In this document: positions 20,205 through 31,429 of the stretch, piece after piece
How the letters are laid out: each line of letters opens with the position of its first letter
Numbering within the stretch: the stretch's first letter is position 1
Assembly: GCA_030762935.1 (NCBI GenBank)
Contig: CM060883.1
Coordinates: 96,608,001 to 96,672,000, forward strand
Reading direction: 5' to 3'
Source: Hymenopus coronatus
Taxonomy: Eukaryota > Arthropoda > Insecta > Mantodea > Hymenopodidae
Length of the DNA: 64,000 nt
The notes under the pieces: model-generated
Databases searched by the model: none
Seen by the model: the letters and a program-made list of their open reading frames with translations, nothing else
What the model was told of the DNA's origin: nothing
Position numbers and translations under genes: made by a program

Positions 20205-20318
20205 AATATGTTTTCCGAAATAAAAAAAGTAAGTGATGTAGTGTTACAAAATCGACTCAACTAAATTTTAATCGTTAAAACACATCACTGTCTCAAATTC
20301 CACCATATATCAGGATAA

Positions 20319-20331
20319 TTCAATTCTGGTT
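20319..20331. repeat. right 13-bp target-site duplication of PLE pair D/E
   Basis: TTCAATTCTGGTT, identical to 16466-16478. Confidence 0.75.
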
Positions 20332-20584
20332 GTTTAAACTGCACCAAATAAATCAATAAATGGATGAAAATGGATATTCCCAAAGAAGTTTTAGATTATG
20401 CTAAAAATGCTGAGTTAATTTGTTATTCGACAAGTTGAAGGACTTATATGAAAAGGAATTTTCATAGTTTAAAGAATGGGGAGCTGCCGAAGGAGTTAAA
20501 ATAATTTAGAATGAAATAAAGACTCATTTTGTTGTTTCCTAGGGAACATGAAATGTATACATGCAGTCTATAGGGTAGGGTAAA
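20332..20584. other. intron sequence, nothing recognised
   Basis: AT-rich, with no signal seen. This is the pre-insertion continuation of the sequence left of 16466. Confidence 0.4.
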
Positions 20585-20815
20585 TGTCCTTATTTCAATG
20601 CCTATCTCAGTTTTATCTCTGATCACTATGATGTTCACTGGATTCTTTAACTATGTATTGCAACTGTAGACTGAAGTCTTTTGAGGCTCATTGCCTTCCT
20701 TTTGCATCTCTTGAACACCACAAGAAAGACCTATTACATACAAGAGCGTGACGTTGCTAGGTTTTGATGTAGTGCTCCTGTCAATTGCACCACGCATGCA
20801 GATGTGATAACCATT
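20585..20815 (+). repeat. dispersed repeat, copy 2 (first at 10930-11180)
   Basis: Diverged direct copy of 10930-11180, best conserved around GTGACGTTGCTAGGTTTTGATG and CAATTGCA. Class unknown. Confidence 0.5.
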
Positions 20816-21599
20816 GCAGCTATGTATATATACTACAATTCATATCAATGGTGAAATGAAACTGTGTAATGTTATAGGTATTTACTCTTACTTAGAAGTG
20901 AATGTGTATGTGCTGTTTTCAAGATGGGATGTAACTCCCATGCAGTTTTGCTGCTAAGGAAATTCAAAAGGTTATAATATAGTTGTAAAGCTGGGTAAAC
21001 TGATTTCATCATTTTTATGGACTGTGCTTCTTTTGAAAATCATACAACTGAATAAAAAAAGAATTAAGAGAGGCAGAACATTAGTGTTGCAGGATTTTGT
21101 GACCAGTGCTATTCACCCATCAGTATGTCATAGTGATGTACTCTAACTACATATAATCTAAAATCAATAGCACAGTTATCAGTGGCATGTACGCTTTCAA
21201 AGAACAACTAATAATTTTAAATATTGATTTCATTGTGCACTGATACTGCATTTCTTTGACTACAGACATACAAATGAGGCATTTTCAATGAAAATAGGAC
21301 ACACAAGTCCACATTCCGTTGATTTATGGCAATCCTGAAAATATGCCATAACTTGACATTTGGCAAAAGGGACAACAGGTTCTGTACTCAAACTGTTTAT
21401 CTAGGAACCCTCTCCAATTTGAGTGGTTGAATTCTGGAACACTCTGTGTGCATGTGGGGGGGGGGGGTGCTCACAGGATGAATCACCTAAAACAGGGACC
21501 ATAAATATTTTGAAAATGGAGACCTATTAATAGACTTTAATAATACTTAGAAAGAGTATTTCTGGGGCAAACATACATTTTTTTTAAATGGAACAACAC
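20816..21599. other. intron sequence, nothing recognised apart from a poly-G run
   Basis: AT-rich sequence with a run of ten or more G at about 21457-21467. No gene or mobile-element signal that I can support. Confidence 0.4.
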
Positions 21600-23151
21600 C
21601 TATTTACATTATTTATTTAAGCGCTAAGTGCACACATAGTTAGGACTAATCTTAATCCTAGTTAGCTGGCCAGACCATAACTATTACATTTCACAAAGTT
21701 TTATAACATTGCATAGCTATCTAAAATTGACTAGGTACCATGTTTTTCCATTACTCTTTACCTTCCACAGAAATTAGGTGTCTGCCTCTGATCTTCAAAA
21801 ATGTTCCTGAGCAAATGTTCCTCAATAACCACTTCTTATTTATGAGACCTTCTCTCCAATGCTTACAATGAAATAAAGTGTGACTTTCATCTTCCTTGTC
21901 CCTACAGATGAGGCACATTCACCTTTATCCCCCTGGAATAACCTCATTCTCCTTAGTCTCCAAACACCCAATCGAAATAGGCTAACCCTTTTCTTTCATG
22001 TCTTTTTACGAAATAAAATGTACTTTTCCTTCTGTGGGTGATTGTTTAGTGCCTTGTACAATGACAGTGAGCATTTCTCCCAGACCTCGGCAAATAGAAT
22101 CTGCCTATCTGTATATTTTATTCTCAATCTCTCCTTCCTCCAAAATCTTTCCAAAGTACCCTATTTTGCTCCACACATGTAACCCATTTTTAATTACGTG
22201 TTCCCTGATTTTCCTCAACCTCCCATTAGATATAGCATCCAAACTTTCCTCTTGATATATTAGGCATTTTTCCACTGATTTTGTGTCAGGATTCTCTTGC
22301 GCTTACCTTTCCTAAATTAAAGCTGGTGCGTTTGGAGTATTAATGGGAACTCCCAGAATTAATTTACATCAACTTCTTAATACTAAATCCACATTATACC
22401 AATCCTCATCTGTTCCTCAAATTTGTCCTCCATGATTCCATCGAGATTCAACCAAGGCAGAATAAAGCCTTTCAAACCATTTAACATTCATTATTGGCCT
22501 TATACATAAACATTTTTGTATTGTTTTCAAGGCCATTCTTCCCTTCACCATTGCATTTCTTTTCTGTTTCTCCGTTACTGCTCAGCTTGACACCCAGATA
22601 TAAGAACTTGTAGACAACTTCAATTTCTTTGTCTGTCATGAACCACTTTTTATCTGTACATCCCTTCTTAAACACCATACTCAGCTGATTCAGCTTTGGA
22701 CACCATTTTTTGCAATGTCTGTCAATCTTTAACTTTAAGCCAATCACTGATATTGAACTTACCACCAAATCATCAACATAGAGCAGCCCCAGGATATCTA
22801 TATTTTTTATTGCAGGCATATGAATACAAATAATCCAAAATATCGTCAATAAACAGATTAAATAGTATGGCATTTAATTTACAACCTTGTCTCAGCGCTC
22901 TCTCTTGATCCACGCCCTAGTTACTTCCCCCAAGCCACACTTGGCGCAAAATCTGTTGTGCTTGTAAAATGTTGATTATATTAGTATTTGTACCATAGCA
23001 CTCTTCTGTACACCCTATTGTAAGCTTTTTCTAGCTCAATAAATATAGCATACAATCTACCGCTTTTCTTTCCTAGATATTTATCTAATCATTGTTTTAG
23101 TTATGAATATATTGTCCACTGTCCTTTTCCCTTTCCTAAAGCCTACTTGTA
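21600..23151 (-). pseudogene. LINE (non-LTR retrotransposon) remnant, 3' part
   Basis: On the minus strand, below the mariner insertion, the RT resumes with QVGFRKGKRTVDNIFITKTM. It continues through a decayed GRLYAIFIELEKAYNRVYRR segment to the catalytic box LLYVDDLVV (YVDD at 22780-22769), then VFKKG and EIEVVYKFLYLGVKLSSNGE at about 22640-22580. A CCHC zinc-knuckle CLICRDKEDESHTLFHC lies at about 21866-21917, the usual C-terminal feature of such LINE ORFs. Frames shift repeatedly. The 3' end is uncertain; TAAATAAATAATG near 21610 may be the tail. I do not assign a clade. Confidence 0.7.
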
Positions 23152-24429
23152 CAAGGGTCGGATGATAAGTCCTGGGCCTCACACAGATATGGCACCACTA
23201 GGCCAGTTAGACAGTAGCATCTTATAATTTAACTCTAGACTAGCTTGTATCCATAGTTACAGGTCAATAGCTTGTCTAGTTTTCGAATGATAGCATTTTA
23301 AACAAGACAACTTTAGAGTTTTCACAAAAATGGAGGATTTGAAAAAAACGAGCAGTGATTAAATATTTCCATTTGAAAGGCTTAACACCTAAAGAAATCA
23401 AGGAGGAAATGGACAGTACATTGAAAGATTTTGCACCTTCTTATTCAATGATTAAAAGATGGGTTGTAGAGTTTAAAATGGGACGTATGAGCACTAGTGA
23501 TGAGCCTCGCTCTGGATGCCCTGTAGAAGTGACAATTCTAGAGATCATTGAAAAAGTTTTTTGTTTAATTTGAAAAAATGCAGATTAAAGTTATTTGAGA
23601 TAGCAGAAGCTGTAAACTTATCAAAAGACCATGCAGGTAATATTTTAAGTAATGTTTTGGGCTTTCATAAGGTCTGTGCAAGATGGGTGCCACGTTTGTT
23701 GACACCTGATCAAAAGTTGCAAAGAAAAACTGTTTCTGTTAAGTGAATTTTTGAGGCGGCTTATTACAATGGATGAAACTTCACTAAACTCCAGAAAGTA
23801 AATCACAGTCAAAACAGTGGAGTGCTCCAGGTAAATGAACTCCAAAAAGGTAAAGTCAATTTTGTCAGCTAATAAGGCTACGGAGAGTGTTTTCTGGGAT
23901 GCACAGGGAATGATTTTTATTGATTACTTGGAAAAGGGTAAATGTATCACTGGTGACTACTACGCAAGCTTACTGCAACGTTTGAGTGATGAGGTGAAAT
24001 GAAAAAGACTGCATTTGGCAAAAAAAAAAAAAAAAAAAAAAAAAAATAAAAAAGCTCTTGTTTCATCACAACAATGCTTCGGCCCATCATTCAGTCATTG
24101 CAATGGGAAAAATGTGCGAATTGTAGTTTGAATTGCTTGAACATCCACCCTATTCGCCAGATCTAGCACCTGGTGACTACCACCTGTTCCCAAACCTCAA
24201 AAAATTTCTTGGAGAATGAAGATTTCACAGCAACGAGGCCATTGATGTGGTAAAAACTGTTTTGAGGAGCTTGATAAATTGCACTACAGAGATGGTTTAA
24301 TTAAATTAGAACACTGATATGGCAAATATATTAGCCTTTCTGGAGATTATGTTGAGAAATAAAGCAAAAAAAAAAATTTTTTAAATGCTGTTTTCATTGA
24401 AAGGCCCGGGACTTATCAGCTGACCCTCA
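23152..24429 (+). mobile_element. irritans-like mariner, 1278 bp, nested in the LINE
   Basis: Terminal inverted repeats of about 27 bp begin CAAGGGTCGGATGATAAGTC on the left; the right end reads TGAGGGTCAGCTGATAAGTC on the opposite strand. Both are followed by a CC(T/C)GGGCC block. A TA dinucleotide flanks each side (23150-23151 and 24430-24431), the usual mariner target duplication. The GATAAGTCC core resembles irritans-subfamily ends. Length is standard for a full mariner. Confidence 0.9.
23330..24362 (+). pseudogene. inactive mariner transposase
   Basis: The transposase would cut and paste its element via a DD34D catalytic triad. From ATG 23330 a frameshift within a few codons leads to AVIKYFHLKGLTPKEIKEEM (helix-turn-helix region), RSGCPVE, LFEIAEAVNLSKDHAGNILS, ARWVPRLLTPDQK, ITMDETSL (first Asp kept), SVFWDAQGMIFIDYLEKGK, then FHHNNA where family members have HQDNA (second Asp is Asn). 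HPPYSPDLAPGDY keeps the third Asp. There are several stops and frameshifts, including a long A-run at about 24021-24055 in the Lys-rich stretch. It ends GDYVEK with a stop at 24360-24362. It cannot encode active transposase. Confidence 0.9.
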
Positions 24430-24860
24430 TACTCAGACATCTTTTTGTTTTTTCAGCCCAATTTAGTATTTTCTCCTGTAACATTCCTATAAAAATATCC
24501 CAAAAATTGGATCTGCTCTATAATATTCGGATTTGTTTCATTCCCTTCACCTTTATATAAGGGATGTTTAATTGCTATACACCTTCTCTTTAATTACATC
24601 CATAAGCCTTGTCATTCATATTAGCCTATCTAGATTTTCACACCACATTTTGAAAACCTCTAGAGGCAGACCATCAATTTCTACTGCTTTGTTTGTTTTT
24701 TACTTTCTCTACACATACTATGTGCATGGTGTAATTAAGAAGGTATTGCATTCTACCCAAAATTCAATACGTACCAAGATTTCACCAGAAATAGATGTTT
24801 TAAGGTCTCCTATATCTAAAAAAAGCATTTTTAGAAAAAGGTAAATGTGTGTGTGCATGC
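24430..24860 (-). pseudogene. LINE remnant, 5' part of RT, beyond the mariner
   Basis: On the minus strand this encodes NKAVEIDGLPLEVFK (RT block resembling KAPGIDGIP.E.YK) at about 24690-24645, then PLYKGEGNETNPNIIEQIQF at about 24563-24505 and KKMSEY abutting the TA at 24430. The reading continues as QVGFRKG on the other side of the mariner at 23150, which reconstitutes the usual SEYQAGFRKG-like RT motif. The 5' limit is uncertain and sits close to the microsatellite at 24846. Confidence 0.65.
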
Positions 24861-24869
24861 ATACATGTA

Positions 24870-24944
<75 letters not shown>
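24846..24944. repeat. (GT)n(GA)n compound microsatellite
   Basis: A GT-rich tract with TGCATGCATACATGTATG interruptions runs into about 30 uninterrupted GA dinucleotides. Confidence 0.95.
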
Positions 24945-24948
<4 letters not shown>

Positions 24949-25053
24949 AACATTTGGAAGTATTTACGTTATTAATACTTACAGAAGCTTTAAAAATTTC
25001 ATAATTCATCACTAAGATCATAAGAGGCATTTAGGCCTAAGACTTGTATGAAT

Positions 25054-25097
25054 GAAGAAGAAGAAGAAGAAGAAGAAGAAGAAGAAGAAGAAGAAGA
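25054..25097. repeat. (GAA)n microsatellite
   Basis: About 14 perfect GAA triplets. Confidence 0.95.
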
Positions 25098-25199
25098 TCA
25101 TATACCAAATTCTTACACCACTAAAAGACCTTTCTTGTAGAAAGTTTAACATCCTTTAATCTGATAGGTAATGTTGAATGAATAAAGCAATACTCAAAT

Positions 25200-25470
25200 A
25201 AGCCTGGGGTCCATGGAGCTTAGAGTGTAGGAGAAGGGACCAGACCAAGATTCAAACTCAGGACCTCAGCAGACATACTACCGTCATACTAATCCAGGTT
25301 GTCGGTTTAAACCCAGTGGAAGGCAATGGAGTTTTTTGAGTTTAAACATCCTTAGCAAGGATTCCTTCACAAGGAAAGTAAAGCTGTTGGTCCCGTATCG
25401 TAGATTTATGACATGTAAAAGAACTTAAAGTCTGATAAAGAGGCCTCTGAGCAAAATTAAGTATCTTTCA
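25200..25470. mobile_element. SINE-like sequence
   Basis: On the plus strand CGGTTTAAACCCAG at about 25309-25322 fits a pol III B box and is followed by GGAAGGCAATGGAG and a body with GGTCCCGTATCGTAGATTTATG. On the minus strand GAGTTTGAATCTTGG at about 25247-25261 is a second B-box-like site, in the opposite direction. This could be two SINEs head-to-head or one element with a chance match. No poly-A or target duplication was resolved. Confidence 0.35.
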
Positions 25471-25499
25471 TGCCTATAATAGAATGGGACACTGAGAAC

Positions 25500-26823
25500 C
25501 ATAGTAGTTAAAGAGTGTCCATAAATAAAACATAATTTAATTTTAATTTACAATCACACTAAAGAGGCAGGCTTCTCATTATCAGTCATGTATTTACAGA
25601 ACTTGGGAGGGGATTAAGAAAATAAAAAGTATCTGATATATTGCACTCACATGACTACTACTACTCACACTCTTTTACAAATTATTCTTACAAATGAAAG
25701 TCTTGTAGAAATTGTCTTATTATTTCCTTATCGGTAAAAGGGAATTAAGTAAGCTTTAAGCAGTAGTCCAATGTTTAAAGAGCTCTGTGTTGGCTATGCA
25801 ATTCTGTTTGCTTTGCATGGCCAAGAAAAAAAAATAACTTCCTATTTGAGAAATGTACCTTAAATGCTATAAAATTCAAATCAATATCAAGGAATACCTC
25901 AAATCTGATTAAACCCAGAAAAATTTTATTCACAGAAATTGATACTTAATTGGTACTTTATTTGTTTACCAGTTGTGTCAAAATTATTCAGAATGAAGAG
26001 GACTTTAGAAACTTTTCTCAGAAAGTTCAAGATATAATTTCATTTGTCATTATAATATCTTTAAGGTATTTTAATAAAAATTTTCAGTAATTTTGAGAAA
26101 ATAAAACTCTTTGAAAAATGTTCCCTTGTCAAGGTTGACAGTGTTTTCTTGGAAATCTTCATGTTGCATTTTTGGAAGATGTTGAATTCAAATACCAAAT
26201 GCGGTATCTAGCCAACTTTTGTTTTTGAGTTATGCTGTTCACTGAAAAAAAAGCAAAAACAAAAACATGCACATGTACATGCACATACACATGCACAAAT
26301 ACACACATATATTTAAAATTCATATTCTTAAATACCACAAAACTGTTTTCTCTTTGTTCATATATTATTAGGAACAACACAGAAACTTGACATATTCATA
26401 AGCATGTGAAAGTGCAAATCTAATATTACAGCTGGGAATAGGGTAAAAGATTGATGACCACCCTCCAAAAACTTTGCTGGTGCCCACTTGGACTGAATGG
26501 AGAACTCAATATAGAGTTGTACACTCATTTCATACAAAGATTGGGGGAGGAGAGGGAAATGAAATTAATCACATTTTCATTCAGTATTTCATAAGCCTTC
26601 TGTGTAATGCAGACAGCCTGACAATTTTCAATAGTGTCTCCATTGAAGAAGAACATTCAGTAAGTTTCTAAGAAGAGACCTAAGCTACTTGTTTCAGTTA
26701 AACTTAAACTATGACTTTTTTAATTAGCAAGGTTCAGTAACGTTAAGTGCCACATCACTGCAATTTTAGAATTAATGAATGAAAGTGCAAAGTAAATAGA
26801 CATTTTTGTATTGCTTCTTGCAG
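25500..26823. other. 3' end of the 16-kb intron, AT-rich
   Basis: No gene or mobile element recognised. A short CACATG/CACA-type simple-sequence patch lies at about 26258-26315. The end carries the polypyrimidine-rich acceptor TTGCTTCTTGCAG. Confidence 0.5.
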
Positions 26824-27098
26824 GTGCTGAAATTACAACAGAAAGTAAATGAACTTATGACACAAGCAGAAGATCTTCGTGATGATAAAAAAAGCTTAGC
26901 TTTACGGGTAAAAGAGCTTGAAGAAGAGATAGACATAAGGCCTGATAAGATAGCAGTGCAGCGCACTATGGATGAATTGCGTTCAAAATTACTAGCAGCA
27001 GAAACGCTATGTGAGGAACTAATGGATGAAAATGAGGACATGAAAAAGGAGCTACGTGATCTTGAGGAGGAAATAGAAGAGATGCAGGACAATTTCAG
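26824..27098 (+). CDS. MTCL/SOGA-like coiled-coil gene, internal exon
   Basis: This 275-bp exon (91 codons plus 2 nt) lies between acceptor CTTGCAG and donor CAG|GTACTT. It encodes VLKLQQKVNELMTQAEDLRD, continuing as an unbroken acidic coiled coil through LALRVKELEEEIDIRPDKIA, QRTMDELRSKLLAAETLCEE and DMKKELRDLEEEIEEMQDNF. The final AG joins the G of the next exon to give Arg, forming NFREDQADEY. The ELRDLEEEIEEMQDNFRE block is the most diagnostic segment for the MTCL/SOGA family, where this coiled coil mediates dimerisation. The codon pattern is clean, with no stops, in contrast to all the surrounding mobile-element pseudogenes. Confidence 0.8.
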
Positions 27099-28915
27099 GT
27101 ACTTGTATCAATTATCAAAACCTTTTTTGTGATAGTATGGTATCTGCTAGAGACTGATAAACCAGTACAAACTATATTCATAATGAATGGAATGTGAAAA
27201 ACACAGTGTAATGGAGAGCTTGCAGAGCACTTCAGTGACAACTCTCATATTGCCTGGGAGAAGCTGTAGTTTCATGTGAGGAAATGAGTGATTCATATTT
27301 GTATGAAACTTAGATCCAGATGTGTTGCATTCCCACCCATTCTTCAACAAACTAAATAAACAACATCAAAAAAGAGACCAAAAGGATATGTTGATAATGC
27401 AATGAAATCGTTGCGAAACTAGTCCAGGCAAGGATTCCAAAAGATAAGTGAAGATTTGTTGCAACTATTATTTTTTATATTAATATTTGTGTTACTCTTC
27501 ACTGTTACTAGCTTCTTTTTACATTTATAATTAACAATTTAAGAGGTTTATCATTATTGATAGTATAACTCTGTATTTTAAAAAATTAAAAAGAGAAACT
27601 AGAACAGTGAAATTTTCTCAAAAATGGTTGTCCAATTTTGCTCCTCAAGAGTATCTTCAACAGAAGTAATTACAATATAATTGCTTAGTTTAAATTGGTA
27701 AATAGAGAAAGTAAATAAGTCATTTATTACAACTGTAAGATTTGGCTATGATACAGGACTATTATGATTCAGTGTGGACATTTCACAGCAAAAGCAGGTT
27801 TGAGATTATCTATAACTAAAACAAAGCCAAAAAACTGGCTGTAACTTTTTCTTTTATATTATTCATATAAAAGAGATCTTCTGCAATTGTTTCATAATTT
27901 AGAATGGATATTTCTCTACAAATGATTTCATCTATACTAATATACATTGACATTTCTTACGCACAAATCAGAAAGCACTTACTCAATTGCAGTATTTCAA
28001 TAAAATGAAGGTTAAGCATGTGTTAATGCTTTAGGCTATCATTTTGTTTAACTATTTTATGTTTTATATTTAAAGTTTATTATTAAGGTGAAGGTATTTT
28101 TCCCAGTCTTCTAGATCCTACCAATTCCTTTATGAGATATGAGATTATTGATTGGCCACCTAATCTAATCAACCAATGAAAAAAAAGATTTAAAAGTAAT
28201 GCATGATAGTATTTTAATAAAACACTTTGAAGTTAAAGAGACTGCTTGAAATGAACATAAATCAGCAAATGTTAAGTTGAAATCTATTTGGCTAGTCTGT
28301 CACCCTTGGAACCTAACCTGTCTGGCCTGTCATACAAGGAATCCAATTAATGATGATGATGCTAACATTAATAATATGTTTATCATTAGGTGATTATAAT
28401 AGGCCTTGTCAAAACTAACTTATAACAATAAATACTTTAACAAATTGTCTACATTTCTATATACATTGTAGTTTACAATAGTGATGAAACTTCTAAGTAC
28501 AATCTTGGTTCTGAGGGCCATGGGCAATCTTTCTTTTGACTGGAAGTGCATCCCTCAGATGAACAAGTCACATGAAACAAGTTCACAAGAGTATTCACTG
28601 TCTTCAAAAAAATAATTATGGTTCAGTGATACAAAATCAATTGAAGGTGATTTTTCATGTATTAGTTTACAGATAAGCAAGTGGTACAGCCAATATAGAA
28701 CACCCTGCAATATAATAAAAAAAAGTTTGATTTTAATCTATTCAGGAGGAAGTAAAGTACCATATTATAATCCAAAGATAAAAGAATAAATATAAAAAGT
28801 AATACAAGTTTAAAAAACAAACAAACTATAGTTCTATAAGCAATACTTTAGTACCTCTATTTTTATACTAATTTTTAAAAGAATCCTAAAATTGGTGATA
28901 ATCCTTTCCTTGCAG
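27099..28915 (+). other. 1817-bp intron
   Basis: Runs from donor GTACTT to acceptor CCTTTCCTTGCAG. Splits a codon after its second base (phase 2). AT-rich, with no mobile element recognised. Confidence 0.75.
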
Positions 28916-29147
28916 GGAAGATCAGGCAGATGAGTATACATCACTGAAGAAGGAACTTGAACAAACCAACAAGAACTGCCGCATTCTATCATTTAAACTG
29001 CGTAAAGCTGAACGTAAAGCTGAACAACTAGAAGCGGAGAAATTGGAAGCTGAAAAGAAAGTCAAGGATGTTGTAGGTGGTCAAGCTGGGCTTGAAAAAG
29101 TAGAGAAGATAAAGAAATTGGAACAGGACCTTACAGTTGCTAATGAG
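28916..29147 (+). CDS. MTCL/SOGA-like coiled-coil gene, internal exon
   Basis: This 232-bp exon begins with the last base of the split Arg codon and encodes EDQADEYTSLKKELEQTNKN, then CRILSFKLRKAERKAEQLEA, and ends EKIKKLEQDLTVANE before the consensus donor GAG|GTGAGT. The N(K)NCRIL..(K/R)LRKAER motif followed by LEQDL.VA is strongly conserved in MTCL/SOGA proteins as I know them, and supports the assignment best. The exon ends in phase 0 and the gene must continue, but no further exon is recognisable before the minisatellite, so the next exon probably lies right of the window. Confidence 0.8.
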
Positions 29148-29903
29148 GTGAGTAGGTACTGGACATAATATGCTTTCTGTTCATCTGGAATAAAAGTTAA
29201 CTCCTAGACTCCTGCACTCTTAGGTAGACAATAACTCTGTGCTTTTATATCTTATCTAGCATCTACACCCTTATATTTGATTCACTTTGCTGTGACATTA
29301 GATATTCAGCTAAGTATTTAGTAAATAAAACACCATTTTCCATGACTAACATCGTACCATATTCTTTATGTTATCAATACAGAATTTTCTTGAATAGCTA
29401 AATAGATGCAGTTATAGAATATATGTTTTATGTTTCACTGCATATTGTACCTACATATGCTTGAATATATAATCAGTATTGTTGCAAACTGTATTATCCA
29501 CTCCTGGACAAAATCAAGTTTTACATGAATTCATATAGTTTCTAGGACACTCTTTTATGCTGTGAACTATGTTCATGTGAAGTCATCTTTTTCACCTGTG
29601 TAATTGGCATGTGAAATGTGGCTGCTTTTGCAAACCATATTATGTCCACATCCATCTTTCTCAGGATGGTTACCATAAAAGTGATCAATTGATTAAACTC
29701 ATGTCTTGATCAGCATTAAGTGTAATAAGGATTCTGTTAGTTTGTACTGTGTAGTCTGTTCATTTATCCTACTTTTTGCAATGGATGAAAGTGAAATTTT
29801 GTGGGCAAAGTCCAGAGGAAGCCAAAGAAAACATAAGCAGCAAAAGTAGGCAAGGCAATTACAACCTGAGGGAAGGTATTGTTAAATAACATAATAACAG
29901 AAA
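29148..29903 (+). other. start of the downstream intron, unique sequence
   Basis: AT-rich unique sequence after the GTGAGT donor, with no gene or mobile element recognised. It leads directly into the first minisatellite monomer. Confidence 0.55.
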
Positions 29904-31429
29904 TTCTTTTATCCTGCTGTTATTGTAAAGTGTCATCACCACTAGTGTATTATGATCGTTGATCACATCTTTTTATCCTCCTGCTATTGTAAAGTGTCAT
30001 CACCACTAGTGTATTATGATCGTTCATCACATCTTTTTGTCCTCCTGTTGTTATAAAGTGTCATCACCACTAGTGTATTATGATCGTTCATCACATCTTT
30101 TTGTCCTCCTGTTATTGTAAAGTGTCATCACCACTAGTGTATTATAATCGTTCATCACATCTTTTTGTCCTCCTGTTGTTGTAAAGTGTCATCACCACTA
30201 GTATATTATGATCGTTCATCACACATTTTTGTCCTCCTGTTATTGTGAAGTTTCATCACCACTAGTGTATTATCATCGTTCATCACATCTTTTTGTCCTG
30301 CTATTATTGTAAAGTGTCATCACCACTAGTGTATTATCATCGTTCATCACATCTTTTTGTCCTGTTATTGTAAAGTGACATCCCCACTAGTGTATTATGA
30401 TGTTTCATCACATCTTTTTGTCCTGTTATTGTAAAGTGACATCACCACTAGTGTATTATGATCGTTCATCACATCTTTTTGTCCATCTCTTATTGTAAAG
30501 TGACATCACCACTAGTGTATTATGATCATTCATCACATCTCTTTGTCCACCTGTTATTGTAAAGCGTCATCACCACTAGAGTATTATGATCATTCATCAC
30601 ATCTCTTTGTCCACCTCTTATTGTAAAGTGTCAATCACCACTGGTGTATTATGATCGTTCATCACATCTTGTTGTCCTGTTATTGTAAAGTGTCATCACC
30701 ACTAGTTTATTATGATCGTTCATCACATCTTTTTGTCCTGCTGTTATTGTAAACTGTCATCACCACTAGTATATTAATATCGTTCATCACACCTTTTTGT
30801 CCTCCTGTTATTGTAAAGTATCATCACCACTAGTGTATTATGATCGTTCATCACATCCTTTTGTACTCCTGTTATTATAAAGTGTCATCACCACTAGTCC
30901 ATTATGATAGTTTATCACATCTTTTTGTCCTGTTATTGTAAAGTCTCATCACCACTAATATATTATGATCGTTCATCACATCTTTTTGTCCTGTTATTGT
31001 AAAGTGTGATCACCACTTGTGTATTATGATCGTTGATCACATCTTTTTGTTCTGTCATTGTAAAATGTTATCACCACTAGTGTATTATGATTGTTCATCA
31101 CATCTTTTTGTCCTGTTATTGTAAAGTGTCATCACCACTAGTGTATTATGATCGTTCATCACATCTTTTTGTCCTGTTATTGTAAAGTGTCATTACCACT
31201 AGTGTATTATGATCGTTCATCACATCTTTTTGTCCTGTTATTGTAAAGTGTCGTCACCACTAGTATATTATGATCGTTCATCACATCTTTTTGTCCTGTT
31301 ATTGTAAAGTGTCATCACTACTAGTGTATTATGATCATTCATCACATCTCTTTGTCCACCTCTTATTGTAAAGTCTCATCACCACTCACCACTAGTATAT
31401 TATGATCGTTCATCACATCTTTTTGTCCT

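Larger units (their letters stand above)
16479..20318. mobile_element. PLE inverted dimer D/E, single 3.84-kb insertion
   Basis: Two 5'-truncated copies of one PLE family lie head-to-head: D on the minus strand (about 16479-18856) and E on the plus strand (18857 to about 20318). The inverted arms are about 16480-17914 and 18857-20270; positions pair with sums of 36746-36748 near the outer ends and 36771 near the junction, the difference being a ~25-bp duplication in copy D near 17310-17340. The 940-bp spacer is the N-terminal part of D. Matching 13-bp duplications at 16466-16478 and 20319-20331 flank the pair, showing that both copies were inserted together. Copy E has about 48 bp beyond the shared 3' end. 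Confidence 0.8.
10374..26823 (+). other. 16.45-kb intron of the MTCL/SOGA-like gene
   Basis: This runs from the donor GTCAGC at 10374 to the acceptor TTGCTTCTTGCAG ending at 26823. It joins two phase-0 exon ends. It is filled with mobile elements in both orientations: SINE, DUF7869-type pseudogene, gypsy, PLE pair, and LINE with mariner. Unrecognised exons inside cannot be excluded, but the protein join needs none. Confidence 0.55.

Noticed and set aside
24800..25030. Minus-strand frame with long Ser-Leu and Thr-His repeats
   Set aside because: Translation of the GT/GA microsatellite, not a gene.
26772..27092. Ser-rich minus-strand frame
   Set aside because: Antisense of the MTCL/SOGA-like exon at 26824-27098, which has splice sites and a conserved protein.
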